Shown: piece by piece, positions 1 to 6,577 of the stretch | Numbering within the stretch: the first letter of the stretch is position 1 | Layout: each line of letters starts with the position of its first letter | Source of the DNA: a virus | IMG/VR virus record: IMGVR_UViG_3300042884_000229 | Coordinates: 1 to 20,738 of that record | Reading direction: 5' to 3' (one strand) | DNA: 20,738 nt | Notes under the pieces: model-generated | Told to the model about the DNA's origin: nothing | Database searches by the model: none | What the model saw: the letters and a program-made list of their open reading frames with translations, nothing else | Program-made: the position numbers and the translations under genes

Positions 1-510
1 CCGTAGGACCATCGCTGTAGGAATCGTACGGCTAGCGAATCTCCCGAATCGCAACCGTATCGGCAACGGCTCATCCTGTGACCGTTGCTCAAGCCACCAA
101 AGGCGACTTGCCGACCATCACAATAACAGACCCTCGGCAAAATGCAAGGAATTGGCAGTCTCGTCCTACGGACCGTGCAACGCCCACGTGTGCGACATGG
201 CGTACACCTGCCAGTGACATGAGAAAAACACCCCCCCAAAAACCTCACGCCACACACACGCATACCCGCCCGTCACACGATGGCTGGGTTCCGTGTCACG
301 CTCATGCACGCACGCCTGTGGGGCGACCCGTGTGCTATACCCCCATGGGTATGGCATGGATACCCCTATGGGTATTGGATTTCCGCTGTTTCAATCCTCA
401 CACGTGGAGGGGGGCATGGGGGGGTGCGCCCGTGCATCGTGCTAAGAATGATATAACGAATTTCCAGTGCGTTGTATTTTTGGTTTCGGGGGTTTACAGC
501 CATACCTAGG
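1..510. other. GC-rich stretch without a convincing gene
   Basis: This stretch is visibly richer in G and C than the phage genes to its right and has C-rich, low-complexity parts (about 225-330). An open frame runs from a GTG at 78 to 509 and another is open from the window edge to 217, but neither translation looks like a structured protein and neither start has a Shine-Dalgarno. A 192-base open frame on the - strand (166-357) is equally unconvincing. Because it lies beyond the end of the leftward operon and near the terminase genes, it could hold a genome end, packaging site or origin, but nothing in the sequence proves this. Confidence 0.45.
337..375. repeat. Twin palindrome, operator-like
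   Basis: Two 16-base palindromes, ATACCCCCATGGGTAT (337-352) and ATACCCCTATGGGTAT (360-375), differ at one central base and start 23 bases apart. Each has 6-base perfect arms (ATACCC/GGGTAT). The spacing is close to two helical turns, as expected for a dimeric protein bound at two sites on the same face of DNA. A half-site (GATACCCC) recurs at about 579-586. No gene directly abuts the pair, so its target is unknown. Confidence 0.5.
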
Positions 511-520
511 CATTAAAAAG

Positions 521-544
521 GACCCCCGTGGGGGTCTTTTTTTT
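521..544. terminator. Bidirectional rho-independent terminator
   Basis: The perfect GC-rich palindrome GACCCCC-GT-GGGGGTC (521-536) is followed on the + strand by eight T (537-544) and preceded by AAAAAG. Read leftward, the same stem is followed by CTTTTT. It lies 50-70 bases past the stop of the last leftward gene (589), so its main role is probably to end the leftward operon. It could also stop rightward transcription arriving from the left. Confidence 0.85.
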
Positions 545-588
545 GGGTCCCTTTTTGGGCTATATTATATAAGGGTTTGATACCCCTT

Positions 589-903
589 TTAGGAGCCTTT
601 TACCCATTTCTGATTTTTGGGTTGGCTTGTTTTGCTGGGTGACCATTTTACTTTGTCTGCCCAGTAGGCTGCCGACATGGGTCCTTTGGAGATGTTGGAG
701 GCGTGGCGGCTTTTGAAGGCTTTGCGTTGTCCTGCGGTTTGGTTGGTTTTTACACCTTGTTGTCCGAATCGGATGGTTTTGATTTGTCCACCTGATTTGG
801 CTACTACGATGTGGGATTTGGTTGGGTGGCTGGGAGTACGTTTTGGTTTGTTGTATCCTGTGACTCCTGCTCGTGCTAGTCGTGGGTCTGGTTTTGCTGG
901 CAT
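589..903 (-). CDS. Conserved small basic phage protein (RFGQQG type)
   Basis: A 104-residue basic protein with the central signature KTIRFGQQG (about 58-66), then KAFKSRHASNISKG and MSAAYWADKVKWSP. I recognise this pattern from small proteins of many aquatic phages, where it is annotated only as hypothetical; its function is not known. The open frame extends up to 1014, but the start at 903 is preferred. It has an AGGA Shine-Dalgarno at proper spacing, begins with MPAKPDPR and follows the DUF5872 gene stop by one base, whereas the longer form would overlap that gene by 110 bases. It is the last gene of the leftward operon before the terminator at 521-544. The basic, aromatic-poor composition would suit nucleic-acid or virion binding, which is inference. 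Confidence 0.8.
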   Translation of the reverse strand: MPAKPDPRLARAGVTGYNKPKRTPSHPTKSHIVVAKSGGQIKTIRFGQQGVKTNQTAGQRKAFKSRHASNISKGPMSAAYWADKVKWSPSKTSQPKNQKWVKGS

Positions 904-904
904 G

Positions 905-1312
905 TTATTTTCCTGTCCTTGCTTTACGTGACGCTGTTTTGGCTTTGGGTGTGTTGGGTACGAACTGTTTTCCTTTTGCTGTGCCTTCCCGCTTTTTGCG
1001 GGTAGTCGCAGCATACTCTGAAGGGGTTAAAGATTTAACTGCTTTCTTCGGCAGATATCGTTCCCCTGTAGCCTTTGGTCCTTGGGTTGAGGGTTTACCA
1101 GATTTGGTTCCCCATTCTTCTTTTGTCCATTTGGATAATGATTTTTGTTTGCTGGTTTTGGGTCCACCGTACCCTCCACCAGCCTTCTCATAGGATTGTG
1201 CCAGTAGTTGTGCTTTGCGGGCTGACCATTGCCCTGCTTTGCCCCCTTTTGTCCCAGCCATAATTTGGTTCTTTAAACGGGTACGTAACTCAGGTTTGGT
1301 GTATTCAGCCAT
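905..1312 (-). CDS. DUF5872-like protein
   Basis: A 135-residue, strongly basic protein. The order of motifs matches what I recall of the DUF5872 family: GKAGQWSARKAQLLAQSYEKAGGGY (split here: GQWSARKAQLLA, then KAGGGY), a KQKSLSKWTKEEWGT segment, GERYLPKKA and a C-terminal KGKQFVPNT. The family is widespread in viruses of aquatic microbes and its role is not established. The ATG at 1312 overlaps the previous gene's stop as TAATG, with an AGAGGT Shine-Dalgarno about 7 bases upstream, so translation is likely coupled. Family assignment is from memory of the motif pattern, not from a search. Confidence 0.8.
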   Translation of the reverse strand: MAEYTKPELRTRLKNQIMAGTKGGKAGQWSARKAQLLAQSYEKAGGGYGGPKTSKQKSLSKWTKEEWGTKSGKPSTQGPKATGERYLPKKAVKSLTPSEYAATTRKKREGTAKGKQFVPNTPKAKTASRKARTGK

Positions 1313-1620
1313 TATAGTACCTCTATTTTAATTATCCACGATATAGGGATATGGTTGATGTCTCCGACTGTTTTAATGCTGCCATCTTCGGATTCAAAGA
1401 TTGTCCCTGCTAGGGTCAGATAGTGTTTTTGGCAGTCATGCCACACCCTTCCGAGGGTGGTGGCTTCTGCTGTTTCTGGCTGGTATTCGTCTACTTCGTG
1501 CCAACCTGAGTGGGGTGCGTGAGCGTCCCGCCATGTCACCTTCACGGGTGTCCAAGCATCCAAGGATTTGATGAATTCAATATTATGGTCCATACTATAG
1601 GTGCTTTGTACTATGTGCAT
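1312..1620 (-). CDS. Conserved phage hypothetical (WxDAH / VGDINHIP type)
   Basis: A 102-residue protein with a motif chain I recognise from short phage proteins: VTWRDAHA (28-35), GWHEVDEY, a LGRVWHDC segment, YLTLAGTIF and a C-terminal VGDINHIPISWI. These proteins are small, probably single-domain beta-rich folds, of unknown function. The start at 1620 has an AAAGGT Shine-Dalgarno 6-8 bases upstream; an internal Met at codon 10 lacks one. It is second in the leftward operon, after the 41-residue membrane protein, and its stop overlaps the next start (TAATG). Confidence 0.8.
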   Translation of the reverse strand: MHIVQSTYSMDHNIEFIKSLDAWTPVKVTWRDAHAPHSGWHEVDEYQPETAEATTLGRVWHDCQKHYLTLAGTIFESEDGSIKTVGDINHIPISWIIKIEVL

Positions 1621-1640
1621 TTGTGTACCTTTAGTCTAGT

Positions 1641-1766
1641 TTAATCTAGCGGTTCAGACTGGAAGTTCTTCACCGCATTATACACCGTAACCACTACAAC
1701 GGATACTGCTAGGACAATTCCGCAAGCGGAACCGACTACTAGTTTAAAAAATAATGACCATTTCAT
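1641..1766 (-). CDS. 41-aa single-pass membrane protein
   Basis: This short open frame encodes 41 residues starting MKWSLFFKLVVG. A hydrophobic run of about 20 residues (5-29, including GIVLAVSVVVVTV) forms one membrane segment, preceded by basic residues and followed by a short polar tail ending SEPLD. The ATG at 1766 has AGGA 7 bases upstream. It is the first gene of the leftward operon and lies just after the hairpin-rich leader. It could be a lysis accessory or a membrane-acting early protein; nothing in the sequence decides this. Confidence 0.65.
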   Translation of the reverse strand: MKWSLFFKLVVGSACGIVLAVSVVVVTVYNAVKNFQSEPLD

Positions 1767-1790
1767 TGGTTTGTCCTAGCCTAACTGTCA

Positions 1791-1889
1791 GAATGTGTTG
1801 CCCGTTCTAGGGCAGCACATTCACTATTTCTATAGTTACAGTATATCGGTTACCTACACTTACGTTCGGTAACCGTACAGTTTCACTGT
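1791..1889. ncRNA. Array of four hairpins between divergent operons
   Basis: Four inverted repeats follow each other almost without gaps. (1) 13-base arms with a 6-base loop, 1791-1803 / 1810-1822; one pair is U-G on the + strand but A-C on the - strand. (2) ACTAT-TTCT-ATAGT, 1823-1836, directly abutting. (3) CGGTTACC / GGTAACCG, 1847-1854 / 1868-1875, with a 13-base loop. (4) ACAGT-TTC-ACTGT, 1877-1889. If the - strand element at 1919-1897 is a promoter, all four lie in the roughly 130-base leader of the leftward operon. They could instead be protein-binding palindromes or a small RNA. No T-tract follows, so simple terminators are unlikely. Confidence 0.5.
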
Positions 1890-1896
1890 CCCCCCC

Positions 1897-1919
1897 TATA
1901 ATCCCCCCCACTTGTTCTA
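1897..1919 (-). promoter_or_regulatory. Leftward copy of the TAGAACAA/TATA element
   Basis: Reading leftward, TAGAACAA (1919-1912) is followed by nine bases, seven of them G, then ATTATA (1902-1897) and another run of seven G. Compared with the + strand copies the distance to the TATA part is one base longer. It faces the leftward operon starting at 1766, so it is a plausible promoter for it. Its reverse complement is a TATAAT box set in symmetric C7 tracts. Confidence 0.5.
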
Positions 1920-1945
1920 TACCAAAAGTCTAAGCCGGCACCTAC

Positions 1946-1967
1946 TAGAACAACCCCCACATTAATA
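1946..1967 (+). promoter_or_regulatory. TAGAACAA-N6-CATTAATA element (putative late promoter)
   Basis: TAGAACAA (1946-1953), six bases (CCCCCA), then CATTAATA (1960-1967), whose last A is the A of the terminase small subunit ATG. It shares spacing and sequence with copies at 6556, 10255, 14304 and 19902. No Shine-Dalgarno lies between it and the gene. It is proposed as the promoter for the 1967-6546 unit. Confidence 0.65.
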
Positions 1968-2386
1968 TGGAAAACACCCTAGACGAACGTCAAGAAAAAT
2001 ACCTAAACTGGTTGCTGGTACCACAAGGGTACCGCACCCCGCCAACCCAAGAAGCCTATGCAAAGGCGGAAGGTGTAGACCCAGCAACACTAAGGCGTTG
2101 GCAGAAGAAACCACACTTCAAGTCTGAGTGGGAAAAGCGAGTACAGGAACTACAAGGCAGTCCAGAACGAACCCAGAAACTATTGGACGAAATCTATGAG
2201 CGTGCTCTTAAGGGCGACAATAAAGCCGCCCAACTGTACCTTCAGGCTACGAACCGTCTTGCTCCGCAGACGGTTAACATTAACCACACCCAATCTTTGG
2301 CTGAAATCTCCGATAAAGACCTAGAGGAACTGATTGCTGGTGTGGCACGGACAGAACAAGCCAGCAGGCTTCAGGAGATGGACTAG
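1967..2386 (+). CDS. terS: Terminase small subunit (probable)
   Basis: A 139-residue protein with an N-terminal helix-turn-helix (about 27-47: TQEAYAKAEGVDPATLRRWQ) like the homeodomain-type HTH of phBC6A51-like small terminases. A helical region follows (65-98), then an acidic C-terminus. The role would be to recognise viral DNA and deliver it to the large subunit at 4945. Length and HTH-plus-oligomerisation layout are typical. It is the first gene of the rightward block. Its ATG is the end of the TAGAACAA element and has no Shine-Dalgarno, which fits a leaderless message. Another DNA-binding regulator is possible, but position and layout favour terminase. Confidence 0.75.
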   Translation: MENTLDERQEKYLNWLLVPQGYRTPPTQEAYAKAEGVDPATLRRWQKKPHFKSEWEKRVQELQGSPERTQKLLDEIYERALKGDNKAAQLYLQATNRLAPQTVNINHTQSLAEISDKDLEELIAGVARTEQASRLQEMD

Positions 2387-2396
2387 GCTGTTTGGT

Positions 2397-2549
2397 ATGG
2401 CTAGGCTCGTTGAGTGCCCTCTGTGCGGCTGTGAGTACCCTCCTGAGGCAACTCGGTGGATGTGCCCAGAGTGCAAGTTCAAAGACACCTGCTGTGACGG
2501 GGAGCCTAGGGTCAAAAAAATGCGTGACAACATAGAACAGGATTACTAA
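2397..2549 (+). CDS. Small zinc-ribbon protein
   Basis: A 50-residue protein dominated by cysteines: CPLCGC (7-12), then MCPEC (22-26) and CC (32-33). The CxxC...CxxC arrangement (7/10 and 23/26) suits one bound zinc. An in-frame ATG at 2334 would lie inside the terminase gene; the ATG at 2397 starts just before the conserved part and 11 bases after the terminase stop, so it is preferred, although its Shine-Dalgarno is weak. Small zinc-ribbon proteins occur next to terminase genes in related phages. The partner is unknown, possibly terminase or DNA. Confidence 0.7.
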   Translation: MARLVECPLCGCEYPPEATRWMCPECKFKDTCCDGEPRVKKMRDNIEQDY

Positions 2550-2554
2550 TAGTA
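2533..2554 (+). promoter_or_regulatory. Degenerate copy of the TAGAACAA element
   Basis: TAGAACAG (2533-2540), six bases, then TAATAGTA (2547-2554), ending on the A of the ATG at 2554. The 21-base offset from the first T to the start codon equals that of the copies at 1946, 6556 and 14304. The 3' part matches the consensus at six of eight positions and the 5' part lies inside codons of the zinc-ribbon gene, so chance cannot be excluded. An AGGA is also present 11 bases before the ATG. Confidence 0.3.
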
Positions 2555-2889
2555 TGGTGCCTGCAAAACAAGACATTAAAATTATGCGTGGAGACACCGA
2601 AGTTTTTAACATTACTGTTACCGACTCCGCTGGTGCTCCTATTGATTTAACTGGTGATATTTTCACGAGCCAAATTCGCTATAACCGTGACGATTCCAGC
2701 ATCGCCGCTACTTTTAACTGTACGATTCCAAACCCAACCGCAGGTCAGGTTCGTTTAACACTTCCTGCTGGAACTTCCGCCACTTTAACTAGCGGTAGTG
2801 CTTTTTGGGATTTGCAACGAAACGATGCTGGCGTTATTACGACCATTATTGCTGGAAAGTGCACCATTCTCGCTGACGTAACTAGGTAA
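2554..2889 (+). CDS. BppU-N-like tail/baseplate-type protein
   Basis: A 111-residue beta-rich protein. The opening pattern [20 protein letters not shown], then a PIDLTG turn (29-34), matches the N-terminal domain of baseplate upper proteins and related tail proteins (the BppU/DUF2479 type), which attach receptor-binding proteins to the tail. Here the domain stands alone, directly before the collagen-like fibre gene with 2 bases between them, so it may be the attachment adaptor of that fibre. The last residues ([12 protein letters not shown]) end a beta-sandwich typical of this fold. The family link is by motif resemblance only. Confidence 0.6.
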   Translation: MVPAKQDIKIMRGDTEVFNITVTDSAGAPIDLTGDIFTSQIRYNRDDSSIAATFNCTIPNPTAGQVRLTLPAGTSATLTSGSAFWDLQRNDAGVITTIIAGKCTILADVTR

Positions 2890-2891
2890 CT

Positions 2892-4517
2892 ATGGCTATT
2901 AGAGATATTGAGGTCAGAATTGAGGACCCAGCACAATCCAGTCTGGGTATCACTGTAACCGATATTGATGTTCAAATATCTAGCGTAACCAACGGTGTTG
3001 CATCCAGCGGTCTGGTCACGCTTGTCGCAGCCGCTAATGTGGGTCCACGAGGTCCACAAGGACTCGTGGGACCCATTGGTTTAACAGGTCCTATTGGACT
3101 TACTGGACCGCAAGGACCTCAAGGTATTCAGGGTCCTATCGGCTTAACTGGTCCAATTGGTGTAACGGGTCCTCAGGGTCTTACGGGTGCTACTGGAGCG
3201 ACTGGTGCCCAAGGAGCCACTGGTGCCACTGGTGCTACTGGTCCAATGGGTCCCCAAGGACCTACAGGGTTGACTGGAGAGACAGGACCACAGGGACCTC
3301 AGGGACCAACTGGAGCGACAGGTGCAACTGGACCAACGGGTTTAACAGGCAATAATGGTGCGGATGGCGACCATTATCACACAACATCTACAACTACTTT
3401 AACTCTTGCCAGCAGCGGAACTATAACTCTTTATACTGTTGACCTAGGTTTAGATTATTCTATTGCCCAAACAGTAATTATCGCACATGACCTAGATGAC
3501 TATATGCTTGGTCAGGTTGTTTCTTATAATGAATCTACTGGTGAACTTGTTGTAAGTTTAACATTTAAAAACGGTACAGGTACTTTTTCTTCTTGGAACG
3601 TTAACCTTAATGGTGCTGTTGGTATTCAAGGTCCTGCTGGTCCGACTGGACCAACAGGTGCTACAGGTCCTCAGGGTCCACAAGGCATCCAAGGTTTAAA
3701 GGGTGACACTGGAGATACGGGGGCAACTGGTCCTATTGGTCCGACAGGTGCTACGGGTGCTACAGGAGCCACTGGTCCTCAGGGACCTATTGGTTTGACT
3801 GGTCCTCAGGGACCGCAGGGTGTTACTGGTGCCACGGGTCCTCAGGGACCCGCTGGCGAGGCTGGCGTACCTGCTGGTTCTGTGCAAATGTATGCAGGCT
3901 CAACTATTCCTACTGGATGGTTGTTGTGTGATGGTGCTGCTGTTAGTCGTGCTTCTAATCCTGCTTTGTTTACTGCTATTGGTACAACATATGGTTCTGG
4001 AGATGGTTCAACTACGTTTAACCTTCCTGATATGCGTAGCCGTATGCCTATTGGTGCTGGGACAGGTACGGGGTTAACTAACCGCACTTTGGGTGTTGCT
4101 GGCGGTGGCGAAACTAAAGTTATTAACTCTGCTAACTTGCCGACACATACACATACAATTAATCATGACCATCCTGCTACTTCTAGCGGTACTGAGTCTG
4201 CCGACCATACACATAGCGGTAGCACAAGTGGCGTTAGTGCAAACCACTTACACGCTGTTGGTTTTAACTTTGTTGCACGTGCGGCAGGTTCTTCTGCTTT
4301 TGCTGGCTCGGATGGTACTTTTACATTTAGCATGAACTCAGGACTTCAAAGTGCCGACCATGGACACCCTTTTGGAACAGGTGGTCGTAGTGCTGCGCAT
4401 AGCCATTCTACAGACCTTGCAAACTTTACAGGCTCTAGCGGTGATGGTGGATTTACAAATACACCGCTTGACGTTGTTAACCCGTTCCTTGCTCTCAATT
4501 TTATCATAAAGGTATAA
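2892..4517 (+). CDS. Collagen-like tail fibre with tail-collar domain
   Basis: A 541-residue receptor-binding fibre. Residues 1-50 are a short N-terminal attachment domain. Residues 51-159 form a Gly-X-Y collagen-like shaft and 160-243 a globular beta insert starting DGDHYH; 244-325 are a second collagen-like shaft. Residues 326-400 form a phage tail-collar domain ([23 protein letters not shown], split as [11 protein letters not shown] and [21 protein letters not shown]). The C-terminal part carries six HxH pairs (419, 425, 439, 452, 490, 503) and ends [11 protein letters not shown], the usual collar-type terminus. HxH pairs coordinate iron in the trimeric tip of T4 gp37, so a metal-bound trimer is likely. 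The shaft should trimerise. The TAC-like gene follows after 2 bases. Its position between the terminase subunits is unusual. Confidence 0.9.
   Translation: MAIRDIEVRIEDPAQSSLGITVTDIDVQISSVTNGVASSGLVTLVAAANVGPRGPQGLVGPIGLTGPIGLTGPQGPQGIQGPIGLTGPIGVTGPQGLTGATGATGAQGATGATGATGPMGPQGPTGLTGETGPQGPQGPTGATGATGPTGLTGNNGADGDHYHTTSTTTLTLASSGTITLYTVDLGLDYSIAQTVIIAHDLDDYMLGQVVSYNESTGELVVSLTFKNGTGTFSSWNVNLNGAVGIQGPAGPTGPTGATGPQGPQGIQGLKGDTGDTGATGPIGPTGATGATGATGPQGPIGLTGPQGPQGVTGATGPQGPAGEAGVPAGSVQMYAGSTIPTGWLLCDGAAVSRASNPALFTAIGTTYGSGDGSTTFNLPDMRSRMPIGAGTGTGLTNRTLGVAGGGETKVINSANLPTHTHTINHDHPATSSGTESADHTHSGSTSGVSANHLHAVGFNFVARAAGSSAFAGSDGTFTFSMNSGLQSADHGHPFGTGGRSAAHSHSTDLANFTGSSGDGGFTNTPLDVVNPFLALNFIIKV
3042..3368 (+). 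repeat. Collagen-like Gly-X-Y coding repeat, block 1
   Basis: About 36 Gly-X-Y triplets (residues 51-159 of the fibre), rich in GPQ, GLT, GAT and GPI. The DNA is a degenerate 9-base periodicity with GGT/GGA/GGC glycines, so it is prone to recombination and length change. Confidence 0.9.
3621..3866 (+). repeat. Collagen-like Gly-X-Y coding repeat, block 2
   Basis: About 27 Gly-X-Y triplets (residues 244-325), separated from block 1 by an 84-residue globular insert. It shares [10 protein letters not shown] and GATGATGATG stretches with block 1, suggesting duplication or exchange between blocks. Confidence 0.9.
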
Positions 4518-4519
4518 CG

Positions 4520-4930
4520 ATGAAATTTCCATTAAAGAATACACCAATACCAAAGTTTCCTATGGGGAATGGTGTTGCTCAAAATTCAGAAGAATTTATG
4601 GAAGCATTAAAAATTATTAGAGGATGGATGTTAACAGAGTCGGATTGGACACAAACAATGGATTCACCATTACCTGAAGATGTTAAGCATGCTTGGCGGG
4701 AATGGCGACAAGAACTTCGTGACATAACAAAAGTAATTAATGTTGACAATGTTCAGGAATGGTTTGAAGTTTCAGACCCTCCTATTGTTGGTCGCCCTGA
4801 TGCGTGGAACAGTTGGGAGTATGAGCAATACAATATTTTGTATTCCATTTTTGAAGATTTGTCTAAAGAAACTGAAGCACAAATTCTTTATCAGGAACAA
4901 CAAAACCAACAGGGTAATCATACTCATTAA
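4520..4930 (+). CDS. Phage tail assembly chaperone-like protein
   Basis: A 136-residue protein. The central segment R34-x-x-x-L-x-x-SDWTQ (41-45), followed by D48-S-P-L-P and AWREWRQELRDI (59-69), matches the small tail assembly chaperone family (Phage_tail_APC) often found right after tail fibre genes. Despite the family name, in many phages it is the fibre's own helper. An N-terminal part rich in prolines precedes it, and the C-terminus is Gln-rich and ends HTH. An AAAGGT Shine-Dalgarno overlaps the end of the fibre gene. Position makes folding or attachment of the collagen-like fibre its likely task. Confidence 0.75.
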   Translation: MKFPLKNTPIPKFPMGNGVAQNSEEFMEALKIIRGWMLTESDWTQTMDSPLPEDVKHAWREWRQELRDITKVINVDNVQEWFEVSDPPIVGRPDAWNSWEYEQYNILYSIFEDLSKETEAQILYQEQQNQQGNHTH

Positions 4931-4944
4931 AGGTATTTGGGTTT

Positions 4945-6546
4945 ATGGACCTTCAAGCATTAATAAACGAACGTGAATGGCGTAAATGCCGTGGACCCGA
5001 AAACGCCACACTTGAGGAACAAGTGCAGGCGTTTGTCTACTTTTGTGAAAACTATTGGCATATTAAACATCCTGAGCGTGGACGTATTAAGTTTGAAATG
5101 CGTGAAGCCCAAATTGAAACCATTACGGTGTGGATGTCCGAACGTTATAGTGTTGTTTTAAAAGCACGCCAGATTGGCTTTTCTACATTGGGTGCTGCCT
5201 ATGCCTTTTGGTTGGCTTTCTTTCAACCTGACCGCTTTATAGTTATGTTGTCAAGAACGGAACGTGAGTCCGTTAAGTTGCTTGCTAAATCTAAGTATGG
5301 TTATCGTTTTATTCCTCAATGGATGAAGGAACGTGGACCTTCTCAGATTACTGACCATCAGTTGAAAATGGTTTTTAGCAATGAGTCGGCTATTGAATCT
5401 TTGCCTAGCGGTTCTGACCCTGCTCGTGGTGAGTCTGTGTATTTGGTTATTGTGGACGAATGGGCTTTCTTGCCTAACCCTGAGGAAGCGTGGGCTTCTA
5501 TTGAGCCTATTGCTGACGTTGGTGGTCGTGTGATTGGTTTGTCCACCGCTAATGGGTCTGGTAACTTTTTTCATCAACTGTGGGTTGGTTCCCAAACAGG
5601 AACCAACCAGTTCACAGGTATTTTCTTTCCTTGGTCTGCTGGTGACCGTGACGATGACTGGTATACCGTTAAAGCAAAGAACATGCAACCTTGGCAGTTG
5701 CATCAGGAATACCCACGAAGCCCTGAGGAGGCTTTCGTAAAATCAGGTAACCCTGTTTTTGATATTGACATGTTGGATGCCATGCCAACAATTGAACCCG
5801 ATGTGGGGTATTTGCATGTTTACTCTGACAAGAATTATGAGTTCCGTGATTCTGACGATGGTCCTTTTAGCATTTGGGATTATCCCCGACCTGATGGAGT
5901 ATATGTCGTGGGAGCAGACGTGGCAGAAGGTCTTAGCCATGGTGACTATAGTTCTGCTCATGTTGTTAATGCTGTCACTGGCGAAGTTGTAGCCCACTGG
6001 CACGGACATATAGAGCCAGACCTATTTGGCGAGTTAATGGCTGATATTGGATGGTGGTACAACCAAGCACTGGTTGGTATTGAGTCCAACAACCATGGTT
6101 TAACCTCCCTTAAGGCTGCCCAGAAGATGGGTTACAGAAACCTGTATAGGCAACGTAAGTTATCTTTGCGCAACCCTAGCCAGACTGAAACTTTGGGTTG
6201 GCGTACTACTGCCGCCAGTAAACCTTTGGCTATTGACGAGTTATCGGCTGCTTTAAGAAACGATGATTTAACAGTCTACGACTTTAAAACCATCGCTGAA
6301 TTAAGAACCTATGTTCGCAAGGACAACGGGAAAACCTCTGGGTCACCCCATGACGACAGAACCATTTCTTTGGCTATTGCTAACCAAATGCTGAAGTATG
6401 TATGGCTTCCCGAATTCAGGGGTGACACGATTGTCCCAGCCAATAGTTTAATTTGGTGGGAACAACACCTTATGCATGATGTTGGGGAGGGTAAAATTCC
6501 GATTGGTGCCCATAATATCCGTTCCAGTACACGAAACCCTGTTTAA
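4945..6546 (+). CDS. terL: Terminase large subunit
   Basis: A 533-residue packaging motor and nuclease. N-terminal ATPase: a Walker A variant K73-A-R-Q-I-G-F-S80, Walker B YLVIVDE with D171/E172, and coupling motif LSTANG (199-204). C-terminal RNase H-type nuclease: acidic residues in VVGADVAEG (D325), VGIES (E380) and SPHDD (D470/D471). All expected catalytic residues are present and the length is normal. It works with the portal (7733) to fill proheads. The start has AAAGGT about 10 bases upstream and follows the chaperone gene by 14 bases. It is separated from the small subunit by four genes. Confidence 0.95.
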   Translation: MDLQALINEREWRKCRGPENATLEEQVQAFVYFCENYWHIKHPERGRIKFEMREAQIETITVWMSERYSVVLKARQIGFSTLGAAYAFWLAFFQPDRFIVMLSRTERESVKLLAKSKYGYRFIPQWMKERGPSQITDHQLKMVFSNESAIESLPSGSDPARGESVYLVIVDEWAFLPNPEEAWASIEPIADVGGRVIGLSTANGSGNFFHQLWVGSQTGTNQFTGIFFPWSAGDRDDDWYTVKAKNMQPWQLHQEYPRSPEEAFVKSGNPVFDIDMLDAMPTIEPDVGYLHVYSDKNYEFRDSDDGPFSIWDYPRPDGVYVVGADVAEGLSHGDYSSAHVVNAVTGEVVAHWHGHIEPDLFGELMADIGWWYNQALVGIESNNHGLTSLKAAQKMGYRNLYRQRKLSLRNPSQTETLGWRTTAASKPLAIDELSAALRNDDLTVYDFKTIAELRTYVRKDNGKTSGSPHDDRTISLAIANQMLKYVWLPEFRGDTIVPANSLIWWEQHLMHDVGEGKIPIGAHNIRSSTRNPV

Positions 6547-6555
6547 TTTCCAAAG

Positions 6556-6577
6556 TAGAACAACATTAGCATTTATA
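6556..6577 (+). promoter_or_regulatory. TAGAACAA-N6-CATTTATA element (putative late promoter)
   Basis: TAGAACAA (6556-6563), CATTAG, then CATTTATA (6570-6577). It fills most of the 30-base gap after terL, and its final A is the A of the next ATG. No Shine-Dalgarno is present. Proposed promoter for the 6577-10252 unit. Confidence 0.65.

Noticed and set aside
387-402. GTTTCAATCC, resembling part of a CRISPR repeat
   Set aside because: It occurs once only; there are no spaced repeats around it.
78-509. Rightward 143-codon open frame starting with GTG
   Set aside because: Low-complexity His/Thr/Pro/Arg-rich translation, no Shine-Dalgarno, overlaps the twin palindromes and lies in a GC-rich stretch where long open frames arise by chance.
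904-1014. Longer start for the RFGQQG-type gene
   Set aside because: It would overlap the DUF5872-like gene by 110 bases and add 37 residues without motif support; the ATG at 903 has a clear AGGA site.
677-1193. Rightward open frames opposite the leftward operon
   Set aside because: They are antisense to the DUF5872-like and RFGQQG-type genes, which have recognisable motifs and good Shine-Dalgarno sites.
1791-1822. Hairpin 1 as a rho-independent terminator
   Set aside because: No T-tract follows on either strand, and no gene ends just before it on the + strand.
1897-1902. Perfect sigma-70 -10 box TATAAT on the + strand
   Set aside because: No -35 sequence at 16-18 bases upstream. The box is better explained as the reverse complement of ATTATA in the leftward element copy, although a weak host promoter is not excluded.
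3042-3866. Regular short repeats that could be taken for a tandem array or CRISPR
   Set aside because: The 9-base period encodes Gly-X-Y triplets in frame with the fibre gene.
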